NCBI RefSeq assembly: GCF_029193575.1
Contig: NZ_JARGCS010000030.1
Span: 1 to 64,000, forward strand
Length of the DNA stretch: 64,000 nucleotides
Source of the DNA: Pseudomonas entomophila
Lineage (GTDB): Bacteria; Pseudomonadota; Gammaproteobacteria; Pseudomonadales; Pseudomonadaceae
Direction: 5' to 3'
The position numbers and the translations under genes were made by a program. The stretch's first letter is position 1. Every line of letters begins with the position of its first letter. Below, piece by piece: positions 28,146 to 36,940 of the stretch. A model generated the notes under the pieces. That model did no database searches, had not been told where the DNA came from, and saw only the letters and a program-made list of their open reading frames with translations.

Positions 28146-28307
28146 CTGTTCAGACCAGTCGGAGGGCTATGACGCTGACGTTTTACGGGCATTGCGCGGC
28201 GCTGGCAAGCGTTGCCCCGTGCTGGCGCAGGGCTGGCGGCGCGTGCACGAAAGCGGGGCGGTGTGGGGCGCCGTGCAGGTGCACGCGGGGCAACTGTTCA
28301 GACCAGT
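28146..28307. promoter_or_regulatory. Duplicated GntR/FCD operators in a divergent control region
   Basis: The exact 14-mer CTGTTCAGACCAGT occurs at 28146-28159 and 28294-28307. Read as CTGGTCTGAACAG it is an imperfect palindrome (5 of 6 pairs), as expected for an FCD-subfamily operator. One copy abuts the regulator start and the other precedes the ABC operon. Confidence 0.7.
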
Positions 28308-28411
28308 AAGACCGTGAGTTCAAGGCCTTCGCGCAGCATTTGACGCAGGCTGGCATGGCCCGTGCAAAGGCCCGTGGTAACCCATCCATTGGATTCCTGC
28401 GAGGCCTTTCC

Positions 28412-29197
28412 ATGAAGCTGTTCCGCTCCCTGTTCCTGGCGACCCTGTTCTGCGGTACTTCCCTGGCCTTGCCTCTGGCCCAGGCCGATGCCTTGGCCGA
28501 TATCAGTGCCCGTGGCGTACTCAAGGTCGCCGTGCCCCAGGACTTCCCGCCGTTCGGCTCGGTCGGCCCCGACCTCAAGCCGCGCGGTCTGGACATCGAC
28601 ACCGCGCAACTACTGGCCGACAAGCTCGGCGTCAAGCTGGCGCTGACCCCGGTCAACAGCACCAACCGCATTCCGTTCCTCACCACCGGCAAGGTCGACC
28701 TGGTGATCTCGAGCCTGGGCAAGAACCCTGAGCGCGCCGCGGTGATCGATTTCTCCCGCCCCTACGCGCCGTTCTACCTGGCGGTGTTCGGCCCGGCCGA
28801 AGCGAAGATCGATGGCATCGAGGCGGTGGCCGGCAAGACCATCAGCGTCACCCGTGGCTCGATCGAAGACATGGAGCTGAGCGCCGTGGCGCCCAAGGAC
28901 GCGGTGATCAAGCGCTTCGAAGACAACAACTCGACCATCGTCGCCTACCTCTCCGGCCAGGTCGAGCTGATCGCCAGCGGCAGCGTGGTGATGGCCGCCA
29001 TCGCCGAGAAGAACCCCGCCAAGGTGCCGGTGGTCAAGGTCAAGCTCAAGGACTCGCCGGTCTACGTGGGCCTGGCCAAGAACGAGCCGGCGTTGCTGGA
29101 AAAGGTCAACGCCACCCTGGAAGCCGCCAAGGCTGACGGCAGCCTCAACCGCAACGCCGAGAAATGGCTGAAGCAGCCACTGCCGGCCGACCTGTGA
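28412..29197 (+). CDS. Polar amino-acid ABC transporter, periplasmic binding protein
   Basis: 261 residues from ATG 28412 with GAGG upstream; an earlier in-frame start would not fit a signal peptide. The signal peptide ends near AQA (about 23). The mature part is a family 3 solute-binding protein: GVLKVAVPQDFPPFGSVGPD, RGLDIDTAQLLADKLGVKL, GKVDLVISSLGKNPERAAVIDFSRPY. First gene of a four-gene import operon; ligand unknown. Confidence 0.93.
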   Translation: MKLFRSLFLATLFCGTSLALPLAQADALADISARGVLKVAVPQDFPPFGSVGPDLKPRGLDIDTAQLLADKLGVKLALTPVNSTNRIPFLTTGKVDLVISSLGKNPERAAVIDFSRPYAPFYLAVFGPAEAKIDGIEAVAGKTISVTRGSIEDMELSAVAPKDAVIKRFEDNNSTIVAYLSGQVELIASGSVVMAAIAEKNPAKVPVVKVKLKDSPVYVGLAKNEPALLEKVNATLEAAKADGSLNRNAEKWLKQPLPADL

Positions 29198-29219
29198 GCG
29201 GCTGTCGGAACCCGTAGCC

Positions 29220-29885
29220 ATGGCTTATCAATTCGATTTCGCGCCCGTGCTGGCCCAGGGTGACCTGTTGCTCAAGGGCGCTGCGTTCACCCTGCAGCTG
29301 ACCGTGATCGGCACCGTGCTGGGCCTGGCCATCGGCGTGCTCGGCGCCGGTGTGCGGGCCTGGCGCCTGCGGCCGTTCGACGCGCTGTTCGGCCTGTACG
29401 TGGAGCTGATCCGCAACACGCCGTTCATCGTCCAGCTGTTCTTCATCTTCTTCGGCCTGCCGGCGCTGGGCATTCGCCTGAGCGAGTGGCAGGCGGCGGT
29501 GTTGGCGATGGTGGTCAACCTCGGCGCTTATTCCACCGAGATCATCCGCGCCGGTATCCAGGCGATTCCACGTGGGCAGCTCGAGGCTGCCGCAGCCCTG
29601 GCCATGAGCCGCTTCGAGGCATTCCGCCACGTGGTGTTGCAACCGGCCCTGGCCAAGGTGTGGCCGGCGCTGTCGAGCCAGATCGTGATCGTCATGCTGG
29701 GCTCGGCGGTGTGTTCGCAGATCGCCACTGAAGAGCTGTCGTTCGCCGCCAACTTCATCCAGTCGCGCAACTTCCGCGCCTTCGAGACCTACCTGCTGAC
29801 CACCGGCCTGTACCTGGTGATGGCCATCCTGCTGCGCCAGCTGCTGGCCTGGTTGGGCCAGCGCCTGTTGATGGGGAGACGTTGA
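29220..29885 (+). CDS. Amino-acid ABC transporter permease 1
   Basis: 221 residues with about five membrane segments. The HisM/GlnP-type inner-membrane signature ELIRNTPFIVQLFFIFFGLP and the coupling EAAAALAMSRFEAFRHVVLQPAL (EAA loop) are present. Its stop overlaps the start of the next permease by one base, so the two are translated together as a heterodimer. Confidence 0.93.
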   Translation: MAYQFDFAPVLAQGDLLLKGAAFTLQLTVIGTVLGLAIGVLGAGVRAWRLRPFDALFGLYVELIRNTPFIVQLFFIFFGLPALGIRLSEWQAAVLAMVVNLGAYSTEIIRAGIQAIPRGQLEAAAALAMSRFEAFRHVVLQPALAKVWPALSSQIVIVMLGSAVCSQIATEELSFAANFIQSRNFRAFETYLLTTGLYLVMAILLRQLLAWLGQRLLMGRR

Positions 29886-30532
29886 TGGACTTCACCTTCT
29901 GGGACATCGTGCGCAACCTGCTCATGGGCCTGCAATGGACCGTGGCGTTGTCGCTGGTGGCCTTCGTCTGCGGTGGCCTGGCCGGGCTGTTGGTACTGCT
30001 CGGGCGCATTTCCGAACGCCGCTTCCCGCGTGCCTTGGCGCGTGGCTACATCGAGCTGTTCCAGGGCACGCCGCTGCTGATGCAGTTGTTCATGGTGTTC
30101 TTCGGCATCGCCTTGTTCGGCCTCGACGTCTCGGCGTGGATGGCCGCGGCCATCGCCCTGACCCTGTTCACCAGTGCCTTTCTCGCCGAGATCTGGCGCG
30201 GTTGCGTGGAGTCGATTCCGCGCGGCCAGTGGGAGGCTTCCGGGAGCCTGGCGCTGAGCCGGCTGGAGCAGTTGCGCCATGTGATCCTGCCGCAGGCCCT
30301 GCGCATCGCCGTCGCGCCGACCGTGGGCTTTTCGGTGCAGGTGGTCAAGGGCACCGCGGTGACCTCGATCATCGGCTTCACCGAACTGACCAAGACCGGC
30401 GGCATGCTGGCCAACGCCACCTTCGAGCCGTTCATGGTCTATGGGCTGGTCGCCCTGGGCTATTTCATCCTTTGCTATCCGCTCTCGCTGAGCGCCCGTT
30501 ACCTGGAAAGGAGGCTGCATGCCCCTGCTTAG
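29885..30532 (+). CDS. Amino-acid ABC transporter permease 2
   Basis: 215 residues from ATG 29885 in a TGATG overlap with the preceding permease. It has the same fold and the signatures YIELFQGTPLLMQLFMVFFG and WEASGSLALSRLEQLRHVILPQAL. It overlaps the ATPase gene by 14 nt. Confidence 0.93.
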   Translation: MDFTFWDIVRNLLMGLQWTVALSLVAFVCGGLAGLLVLLGRISERRFPRALARGYIELFQGTPLLMQLFMVFFGIALFGLDVSAWMAAAIALTLFTSAFLAEIWRGCVESIPRGQWEASGSLALSRLEQLRHVILPQALRIAVAPTVGFSVQVVKGTAVTSIIGFTELTKTGGMLANATFEPFMVYGLVALGYFILCYPLSLSARYLERRLHAPA

Positions 30533-31253
30533 AGTGTCCGCGTTGCACAAGTACTACGGCGATAACCACGTGCTCAAGGGCATCGACCTGAGCATCGAGG
30601 AGGGCGAAGTGGTCGCCATCATCGGCCGCAGCGGCTCGGGCAAGAGCACCTTTTTGCGCACCCTCAATGGCCTGGAGTCGATCAACGACGGGGTGATCGA
30701 GGTTGATGGCGAATACCTCGACGCCAGCCGCGCCGATTTGCGTGCACTGCGCCAGAAGGTCGGCATGGTGTTCCAGCAGTTCAACCTGTTCCCGCACCTG
30801 AGCGTGGGCGAGAACGTGATGCTCGCCCCGCAGGTGGTGAAGAAGGCCGGCAAGGCCGAGGCGCGCGAGCTGGCCGAGCGCATGTTGGCGCGGGTGGGGC
30901 TGGCAGAGAAGTTCGATGCCTACCCGGACCGGCTGTCCGGCGGGCAGCAGCAGCGCGTGGCCATCGCCCGGGCGCTGGCGATGTCGCCCAAGGTGCTGCT
31001 GTGCGACGAGATCACCTCGGCGCTGGACCCAGAGCTGGTCAACGAGGTGCTGGGGGTGGTGCGCCAGTTGGCGAGCGAGGGCATGACGCTGATCATGGTC
31101 ACCCACGAGATGCGCTTTGCCCGCGAGGTGGGCGACAAGCTGGTGTTCATGCACCAGGGCAAGGTGCATGAGGTGGGGCACCCGGGTGCGTTGTTCGCAG
31201 CGCCGCAAACCGCGGAGTTGGCGAATTTCATTGGCATGGCGGCGCAGGGCTGA
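30519..31253 (+). CDS. Amino-acid ABC transporter ATP-binding protein
   Basis: 244 residues with a strong AAAGGAGG ribosome site 4 nt before ATG. Walker A GRSGSGKST, Q-loop FQQFNLF, signature LSGGQQQRVAIARAL and Walker B VLLCDEITSALDPE followed by the switch His in MVTHEM are all present, so it is an intact GlnQ/HisP-type ATPase. Last gene of the operon, followed by a REPIN. Confidence 0.95.
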   Translation: MPLLRVSALHKYYGDNHVLKGIDLSIEEGEVVAIIGRSGSGKSTFLRTLNGLESINDGVIEVDGEYLDASRADLRALRQKVGMVFQQFNLFPHLSVGENVMLAPQVVKKAGKAEARELAERMLARVGLAEKFDAYPDRLSGGQQQRVAIARALAMSPKVLLCDEITSALDPELVNEVLGVVRQLASEGMTLIMVTHEMRFAREVGDKLVFMHQGKVHEVGHPGALFAAPQTAELANFIGMAAQG

Positions 31254-31275
31254 GCCTGCCCGGTGCCGGGTTTGT

Positions 31276-31353
31276 GATCGCGGGGGCAAGCCCCACAGGT
31301 ACAGCAGCGTTATTTAAGACGCTGGAGTACCTGTGGGGCTTGCCCCCGTGATA
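31276..31353. repeat. REPIN / terminator-like inverted repeat
   Basis: Arms GATCGCGGGGGCAAGCCCCAC and its near-perfect inverse enclose a smaller hairpin AGCGT/ACGCT with an AT-rich loop. It lies between the convergent ABC operon and amidase gene and is a plausible bidirectional terminator. Confidence 0.75.
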
Positions 31354-31368
31354 AGGCCCGTGGGCCAA

Positions 31369-33072
31369 TCAACCCAGGGCCGGCGTACGCGGCGGGATCA
31401 TGCGCCGCGAACCGGTCGCCTCGAACGCGGCCGCGAAGCCCAGCAGCGCATTGTCGTCATACGCCCGGCCAGCGAAGGTCAGCCCCACGGGCATGCCGAT
31501 GTCGGCCATCACGCCCATCGGCACGGTGACGGTCGGCACGCCCAGGTGGCGAATCGCCAGGTTACCGTTGGCCACCCAGATACCGTTGCTCCAGGCGATG
31601 TCCGCCGACGCGGGGTTGACGTCCGCGTCCGCCGGGCCGACGTCGGCCACGGTGGGGAACAGCACCGCGTCCAGGCCCTGGGCGTCCATCCAGTCTTCCA
31701 GGTCGAGCTTGCGGGTCTTTTCCAGGCCGCGCAGGCCATCCGGCACGGTGGCGATCTGGTCCCAGCTCTTCAGGCCGCGCTTGGCCATGTTGACGTATTC
31801 GTCCATGCCCGCAGCCAGGTCGTCCTCACGGTTGGGCAGGGTGCCTGGGTCGTGGGGGAAGATCTGCGGACCATCGACGTCGGCCAGGCGGTTGAGCTTG
31901 GGGTCGTCGTTGGCGCGCAGGAAGTCGTCGAAGGCCCAGCCGGACAGCTCCCACAGCTCGTCATGCAGGAATTCCTTGCTGACGATGCCGCGGTTGAACA
32001 CGGTCGGCGCGCCTGGGCGATCGCCCTCGCAGTTGGAGACCAGCGGGAAGTCCACTTCGAGCACCTCGGCGCCGGCGGCTTCCAGGGCCTGGCGCGCCTG
32101 CTGCCACAGGTCGATGACGCTGGCGCGGGTGTGGATGCGCTGGCCGGTCGGGCCGCCGATGCCGGGTTTTTCCGACGTGCCGGCCTCAGCGTCGGCATTG
32201 ATGTACATGCGTGGCACGCCGAAGCGCTTGCCTTTGAGCGCGCCGACATCGAGCGCCAGGTCCAGGTACGAGGCCGGGCGCACGCTGGACGCCGCGGGGA
32301 TCGGCACCCAGGGTTGCAGGCGCCACAGGTCGCCGCGCGTGTCGGCGTCGTCGGCGACCACAACGTCGAGGATTTCCAGCAGGTCGGCCATGGTGCGCGC
32401 GTAGGGCACCACCACGTCCATGGTCGGGGTCAGCGGCCAGTTGCCGCGCACCGAGATCACCCCGCGCGACGGGGTGTAGGCGCACAGGCCGTTGTTGGAG
32501 GCCGGGCCGCGGCCACTGGACCAGGTTTCCTCGGCCAGGCCGAAGGCGCTGTAGCTGGCGGCAGTGGCGGTGCCGGCGCCGTTGGACGAGCCGGAGGCGA
32601 ACGGCGCGGTCAGGTAGGCGGCGTTGTACGGGCTTTCGGCGCGGCCGTAGACGCCACGCTGCATGCCACCGTTGGCCATGGGTGGCATGTTGGTCTTGCC
32701 CAGGCAGATGGCGCCGCCGGCGCGCAGGCGCTCGACGGTAAAGGCGTCACGCTGGGCTACCAGGTTCTTGAAGGCCGGGCTGCCGGAGGCGGCGGTCAGG
32801 CCCTTGACCAGGTAGCTGTCCTTGGCGGTGTAGGGGATGCCGTCCAGCGGGCCGAGCGTTTCGCCACGGGCGCGACGGGCGTCGGAGGCCTCGGCCTCCT
32901 TGAGTGCCTCAGGGTTGCGCACCACCACGGCGTTGAGCGCGGTGGGGGTGTCGGCGCCATCGTAGGCGTCGATCCGGGCCAGGTAGGCCTTGACCAGTTC
33001 GACCGCAGTCGTGCGGCCAGACGCGAGCGCGTCGCGCAGCTCGGCAATGGAAACCTCGGTTACCTCGATCAT
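31369..33072 (-). CDS. Amidase-signature family hydrolase
   Basis: 567 residues from ATG 33072. The amidase-signature core shows the catalytic Lys in GIPYTAKDS, a Ser-rich loop FASGSSNGAGTATAASYS and the nucleophile region WSSGRGPASNNGL, followed by PLTPTMDVVVPYART. The Gly/Ser loop differs from the GatA form and resembles the fungal-type or aryl-amidase branch. The substrate is not predictable. It converges with the amino-acid transporter operon, which is suggestive but not proof of a shared pathway. Confidence 0.88.
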   Translation of the reverse strand: MIEVTEVSIAELRDALASGRTTAVELVKAYLARIDAYDGADTPTALNAVVVRNPEALKEAEASDARRARGETLGPLDGIPYTAKDSYLVKGLTAASGSPAFKNLVAQRDAFTVERLRAGGAICLGKTNMPPMANGGMQRGVYGRAESPYNAAYLTAPFASGSSNGAGTATAASYSAFGLAEETWSSGRGPASNNGLCAYTPSRGVISVRGNWPLTPTMDVVVPYARTMADLLEILDVVVADDADTRGDLWRLQPWVPIPAASSVRPASYLDLALDVGALKGKRFGVPRMYINADAEAGTSEKPGIGGPTGQRIHTRASVIDLWQQARQALEAAGAEVLEVDFPLVSNCEGDRPGAPTVFNRGIVSKEFLHDELWELSGWAFDDFLRANDDPKLNRLADVDGPQIFPHDPGTLPNREDDLAAGMDEYVNMAKRGLKSWDQIATVPDGLRGLEKTRKLDLEDWMDAQGLDAVLFPTVADVGPADADVNPASADIAWSNGIWVANGNLAIRHLGVPTVTVPMGVMADIGMPVGLTFAGRAYDDNALLGFAAAFEATGSRRMIPPRTPALG

Positions 33073-33195
33073 GCTGTCACCAACTCGTGCAGGTGGAAAA
33101 TCATGGCGCGAGTGTAGCAAGAAGGCCTTGTGGGACGCAGGCTTGCAGCAGGGAAATGGTTGGTTGCAGCGGGGCACGGATGGGGTGTTCGCGAG

Positions 33196-33265
33196 GGGCC
33201 TGTCGCGGGGCCGGCCCGCCCCTGCAGGAGGTTGCGCGATTCCTGCAGGCGCGGGCCCCGCGCTG
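33196..33265. repeat. REP-type inverted repeat
   Basis: GGGGCCTGTCGCGGGGCCGGCCCGC faces an inverted GCGCGGGCCCCGCG arm, with an inner CCTGCAGGA/TCCTGCAGG pair. It lies between the amidase start and the end of the yghU-like gene. Confidence 0.6.
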
Positions 33266-33268
33266 GCG

Positions 33269-34108
33269 TCAGTCCAGGTCGGCTGCCGAATGACGCTCCG
33301 CCACCTGGCTTGCCTCATCGCCCCAGGTGCGGTTGACCCGGGTGCCACGTTGCACCGCCGGCCGCTGGGCGATTTCCTCGGCCCAGCGCTGCACATGCGT
33401 GTACTCATGCGCCGAGAGGAACTCCGCCGCGCCGTACAGGTTGCCGCGCACCAGTTGCCCGTACCACGGCCACACGGCGATGTCGGCGATGCTGTACGCG
33501 TCGCCGCCCAGGTAACGGCTTTCGGCCAGGCGACGGTCGAGCACGTCGAGTTGGCGCTTGGCCTCCATGGTGAAGCGGTTGATGGCGTACTCGATCTTTT
33601 CCGGCGCATACACGTAGAAGTGGCCGAAACCACCCCCCAGGTATGGCGCCGAGCCCATCTGCCAGAACAGCCAGTTCAGGCTTTCGGTGCGCGCGGCGGG
33701 GGCCTCGGGCAGGAAGGCGCCGAACTTTTCCGCCAGGTACAGCAGGATCGAGGCGGACTCGAATACCCGCACCGGCGGCTCGACGCTGTTGTCGAGCAGG
33801 GCGGGGATCTTCGAGTTGGGGTTGACCTCGACGAAGCCGCTGGAGAACTGTTCACCCTCGCCGATGCGGACCAGCCAGGCGTCGTACTCGGCGCCGCCGT
33901 GGCCGAGGGCCAGCAGTTCTTCGAGGAGGATGGTGACCTTGACGCCATTAGGCGTGGCCAGCGAGTACAGCTGCAGCGGGTGCTTGCCGACCGGCAGGGC
34001 CTTGTCGTGGGTGGGGCCGGCGATGGGGCGGTTGATGCTGGCGAACTGGCCGCCCGAGGCTGCTTCGTGGGTCCAGACCTTCGGGGGGACGTAGGGGGGC
34101 TTGCTCAT
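33269..34108 (-). CDS. yghU: YghU-type glutathione-dependent disulfide-bond oxidoreductase
   Basis: 279 residues from ATG 34108 with GGAG 9 nt upstream. GST fold: thioredoxin-like N-terminal domain with PNGVKVTILLEELL and a VNPNSKIPALLD cis-Pro, and a helical C-terminal domain. The N-terminal extension YVPPKVWTHEAASGGQFASINRPIAGPT is characteristic of the YghU/YfcG Nu-class. These reduce disulfides with glutathione in the cytosol and lack classical transferase activity. Confidence 0.9.
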   Translation of the reverse strand: MSKPPYVPPKVWTHEAASGGQFASINRPIAGPTHDKALPVGKHPLQLYSLATPNGVKVTILLEELLALGHGGAEYDAWLVRIGEGEQFSSGFVEVNPNSKIPALLDNSVEPPVRVFESASILLYLAEKFGAFLPEAPAARTESLNWLFWQMGSAPYLGGGFGHFYVYAPEKIEYAINRFTMEAKRQLDVLDRRLAESRYLGGDAYSIADIAVWPWYGQLVRGNLYGAAEFLSAHEYTHVQRWAEEIAQRPAVQRGTRVNRTWGDEASQVAERHSAADLD

Positions 34109-34208
34109 GCAACGAATCTCCTGATGGCTCGACGTGGTCACGTAGAGGCGTTGACCTGCATCTATGCCATGGGTTCGGCGGCAAGGGCAAATGAATTGGC
34201 CGGCGGCG

Positions 34209-34307
34209 AGGGCCCTATCGCGGGGCAAGCCCGCGCCTACAGGTTCACCGCTGGCCATGATAACGGCGCGGCACCTGTGGGAACGGGCTTGCCCCGCAAT
34301 GAGGCCT
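34209..34307. repeat. REPIN
   Basis: GGCCCTATCGCGGGGCAAGCCCGCGCC faces an inverted GGGAACGGGCTTGCCCCGCAATGAGGCC across about 45 bases. It is the same family as the copies at 10970 and 41560. Confidence 0.8.
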
Positions 34308-34310
34308 ATG

Positions 34311-35513
34311 TCACGCCACCGGAATCAGCGGGTCGGCTGCGGCCAGGGCGCTGGCACGCTCGGGCGCCGGCGGGTAGATCCACACGCTGTTGATCTGTTG
34401 CTTGAGCGCCTTGGCCTCGGTCTTGTCCTCCGGCGGCGAGACCGTACGCTCCCAGCCCTCGGTGTACACCGCGCCCCAGGCACCGAGGTCCAGACAGGTC
34501 ACGTACTTGGGCTGGCTGTAGGTCATCGGCGCCACGCCGATCAGCTCGGCGGCGGCATTGTTGCCGGCATAACGGCCCAGCGGGATGGCGTGCTGGCAGG
34601 ACATCACGGCGAAGTTGCCGAGCGTGTCGCAGGCAGCGTAGGCCACGTCGCCCGCAGCGTACACCGCATCGTTGCCCTTGACCTTGAGGTGCCCGTCGAC
34701 ATGCAGACGGCCCTGGCGGTCACGCTCGCCCTTGACCTGCGCGGTCAGCGCGTTGGCCATGAAGCCCACCGTCCAGATCACTGTGCTGGCTTCGATGCGC
34801 AGGCCGTTGCACAGCACCACGCCGTTGTCGTCCAGCGAATCCACGGTGGCGCCGCACACCCACTCGATTCCCAGCGCCTCGGACGCTTGCTCGATGGCCG
34901 GACGGATACCGTCGCCCAGCGCCGCGCCGATCCTCGCGCCGCGGTCGACCACCAGCACACGCGGGGTGACGTGCTCGCCGAGGATCGCCCGCAGGCGAGC
35001 CGGCAGCTCGGTGGCGGTTTCGATACCGGTGAAGCCGCCTCCGGCCACTACCACGGTGTTGCGCGCCGGACTGTCGGGTCGCTGGGCGAGGGCCTTGAGG
35101 TGCGCTTCCAGACGACCGGCCGACTCGAGGGTATCGACATCGAAGGCCCGTTCAAGGCCAGGTACGGCAGGGCGATTGAGCTGGCTGCCGCAGGCCAGGA
35201 TCAGGCGGTCATAGCGCAGGCTGGCGGCCAGCCCCTTGGTGTCGCGGTAGTGCACGGTATGCGCGGCTTCGTCGACCTGCTCGGCAGTCCCTTGCACGAA
35301 ATGCACGTTCACCGCTTCGAACAACCCGAGCAAGGGGGCGGCCATGGTGTGCACTTCAGGTTCGTAGAAGCGTGGGCGGATACGCAGTTCCGCCTGTGGG
35401 GCGAGCACCGTGATCTCAACGTCGTCGCGCCCTTGCAAATCAAGCTGGCGCGCGGCGCCCAGGGCGCTCCACAGGCCGGCGAAGCCTGCGCCGATTATCA
35501 GGATCTGTTTCAT
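34311..35513 (-). CDS. NDH-2-like FAD-dependent NAD(P)H oxidoreductase
   Basis: 400 residues from ATG 35513 with AGGAG upstream. Two nucleotide-binding folds: FAD GAGFAGLWSALGAA at the N-terminus and NAD(P)H VVAGGGFTGIETATEL near 165-180, plus the second FAD motif AVYAAGDVAY. These are type II NADH dehydrogenase/sulfide-quinone reductase-like features. No C-terminal membrane anchor is obvious, so a soluble or peripheral oxidoreductase is also possible. Confidence 0.85.
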   Translation of the reverse strand: MKQILIIGAGFAGLWSALGAARQLDLQGRDDVEITVLAPQAELRIRPRFYEPEVHTMAAPLLGLFEAVNVHFVQGTAEQVDEAAHTVHYRDTKGLAASLRYDRLILACGSQLNRPAVPGLERAFDVDTLESAGRLEAHLKALAQRPDSPARNTVVVAGGGFTGIETATELPARLRAILGEHVTPRVLVVDRGARIGAALGDGIRPAIEQASEALGIEWVCGATVDSLDDNGVVLCNGLRIEASTVIWTVGFMANALTAQVKGERDRQGRLHVDGHLKVKGNDAVYAAGDVAYAACDTLGNFAVMSCQHAIPLGRYAGNNAAAELIGVAPMTYSQPKYVTCLDLGAWGAVYTEGWERTVSPPEDKTEAKALKQQINSVWIYPPAPERASALAAADPLIPVA

Positions 35514-35729
35514 CTTCGTTGCTCCTGGAGCTTTCTTGGAGGTCTCGGCTCGGGCGCGGCAGACGAAGGCGCTTGGGGACGGCCACGCTTGACGCGAACC
35601 GTCGGCGCCCATGCCGGTTGGCGGGGCAGGGAAAATGATACGCCTCGGTTGCTGTGCCACGCCGTGGCCCGACGGATGCACATGAGTTGCAACCGCAACG
35701 CAGATGCTAAGCGTGGCGGCGAAACCGCC

Positions 35730-36773
35730 CTAGGCCAAAGAACCCTGGATTTCGGCCAGCGGCACGCTGCGGGCGAAGCGCGCGCGGTAGTCGCGTGGGG
35801 TCACCGCCAGGTGACGCTGGAACGCCAGGCGCATGCGCTCCTCGCTGCCGAAGCCGCAATGCCGGGCGATGCGCTCAATCTGCCAGTCGCTGTTCTCCAG
35901 GTGGCGGCGCGCCGCTTCCAGGCGAAACACCTCAATGGCCTTGGCGGGGGTGCGGCCGGTCTTGGCCTTGTACACCCGGGTGAAGTTGCGCAGGCTCATG
36001 TGCGCCTGCTCGGCCAGGCGCTCGACGGTCAACTGCGGGTCGCCGAGGTGATCGTTGAGCCACAGGTGCAAGGCTTCGAACAGTGCGTTGTCCTCACCCT
36101 GGGCCTTGAGCAGTTCGCTGAATTGCGCCTGGCCGCCGGGGCGCTTGAGGAACACCACCAGCTCGCGGGCCACCTGCATGGCCACGTCACGGCCACAGTC
36201 GCTTTCCACCAGCGCCAGGGCCAGGTCGATGCCGGCACTCACGCCGGCCGAGGTCCAGACTGTGTCCTGTTGCACGAAGATCGACTCGGGGTCGACCTGT
36301 ACCCTGGGAAAGCGTTGGCGCAGGGCGTCGCACATGGCCCAGTGGGTGGCGGCACGGCGCCCGTCGAGCAGCCCGGCGGCGGCCAGCAGGAACGTGCCGC
36401 TGCACACCGAGGCGGTGCGGCGGGCCTTGGCGGCGGCCAGGCGCAGCCAACCCACCAGCTCGCCGTGCTCGGGCAGGGTGCGCGCGATTTCCGGCGCGCC
36501 GGGCACCACCAGGGTATCGATGGGCTGGTGCAGCAGCGGCTGCAGTGGCTCGGTGCCGACCGGCAGGCCTTCGGCGGTGGCCACCAGGCCGCCGTCGAGG
36601 CTTGCGGTGCGTACGCTGTAGCCGGGTAAGCCGCGGGCGATGCAGGCTTTGGTGGCCGCCCAGAAAACGGTCTGCGCGCCAGTGAGGTCGAGCAGGCCCA
36701 TTTGTGGGTAGGCGAGGAACAGTACCTGGCGTGCATGGGGCGCAAGCACAGGCGCAGAGCTGGCGACGGTCAT
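35730..36773 (-). CDS. GlxA-type AraC regulator (FtrA-like)
   Basis: 347 residues from ATG 36773. DJ-1/PfpI N-terminal domain with the nucleophile-elbow-like VCSGTFLLAAAGLLDGRRAATHW segment, then an AraC DNA-binding domain (VERLAEQAHMSLRNFTRVYKAKTG, IERIARHCGFGSEERMRLAF). The ribosome site is poor and an in-frame upstream start exists. It is divergent from mnxS1 with about 167 bp between them. Target unknown. Confidence 0.85.
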   Translation of the reverse strand: MTVASSAPVLAPHARQVLFLAYPQMGLLDLTGAQTVFWAATKACIARGLPGYSVRTASLDGGLVATAEGLPVGTEPLQPLLHQPIDTLVVPGAPEIARTLPEHGELVGWLRLAAAKARRTASVCSGTFLLAAAGLLDGRRAATHWAMCDALRQRFPRVQVDPESIFVQQDTVWTSAGVSAGIDLALALVESDCGRDVAMQVARELVVFLKRPGGQAQFSELLKAQGEDNALFEALHLWLNDHLGDPQLTVERLAEQAHMSLRNFTRVYKAKTGRTPAKAIEVFRLEAARRHLENSDWQIERIARHCGFGSEERMRLAFQRHLAVTPRDYRARFARSVPLAEIQGSLA

Positions 36774-36940
36774 GAGCAAAGGCCGCAGAAGGAAGGAACG
36801 TTCATGGTACTCCGTCGGCGCGCATCGTGGACCAAGCCCAGGTTTACAGGGGGGCAACGGTGTTTCCGGGGCGATCGACCCCATGGGTTCCCCAACTCTG
36901 GGCTATAACCTTCAGAAGGTACCCAGCCGCGGAGCCCGCC
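36774..36940. promoter_or_regulatory. Divergent region upstream of mnxS1
   Basis: This 167-bp region contains TTCCCCAACTC at 36888-36898. The identical 11-mer recurs upstream of the multicopper oxidase gene at 62617-62627. No GG-N10-GC sigma54 promoter was found here. GGAG lies 7 nt before mnxS1 ATG. Confidence 0.5.

Noticed and set aside
28160..28290. A short protein in the GntR/ABC control region
   Set aside because: The available frames have no ribosome site or recognisable features and the region carries operators.
36794..36940. Sigma54 promoter before mnxS1
   Set aside because: I found no GG-N10-GC pair with a TTGC-like -12 element in the gap; only the shared TTCCCCAACTC motif is present.
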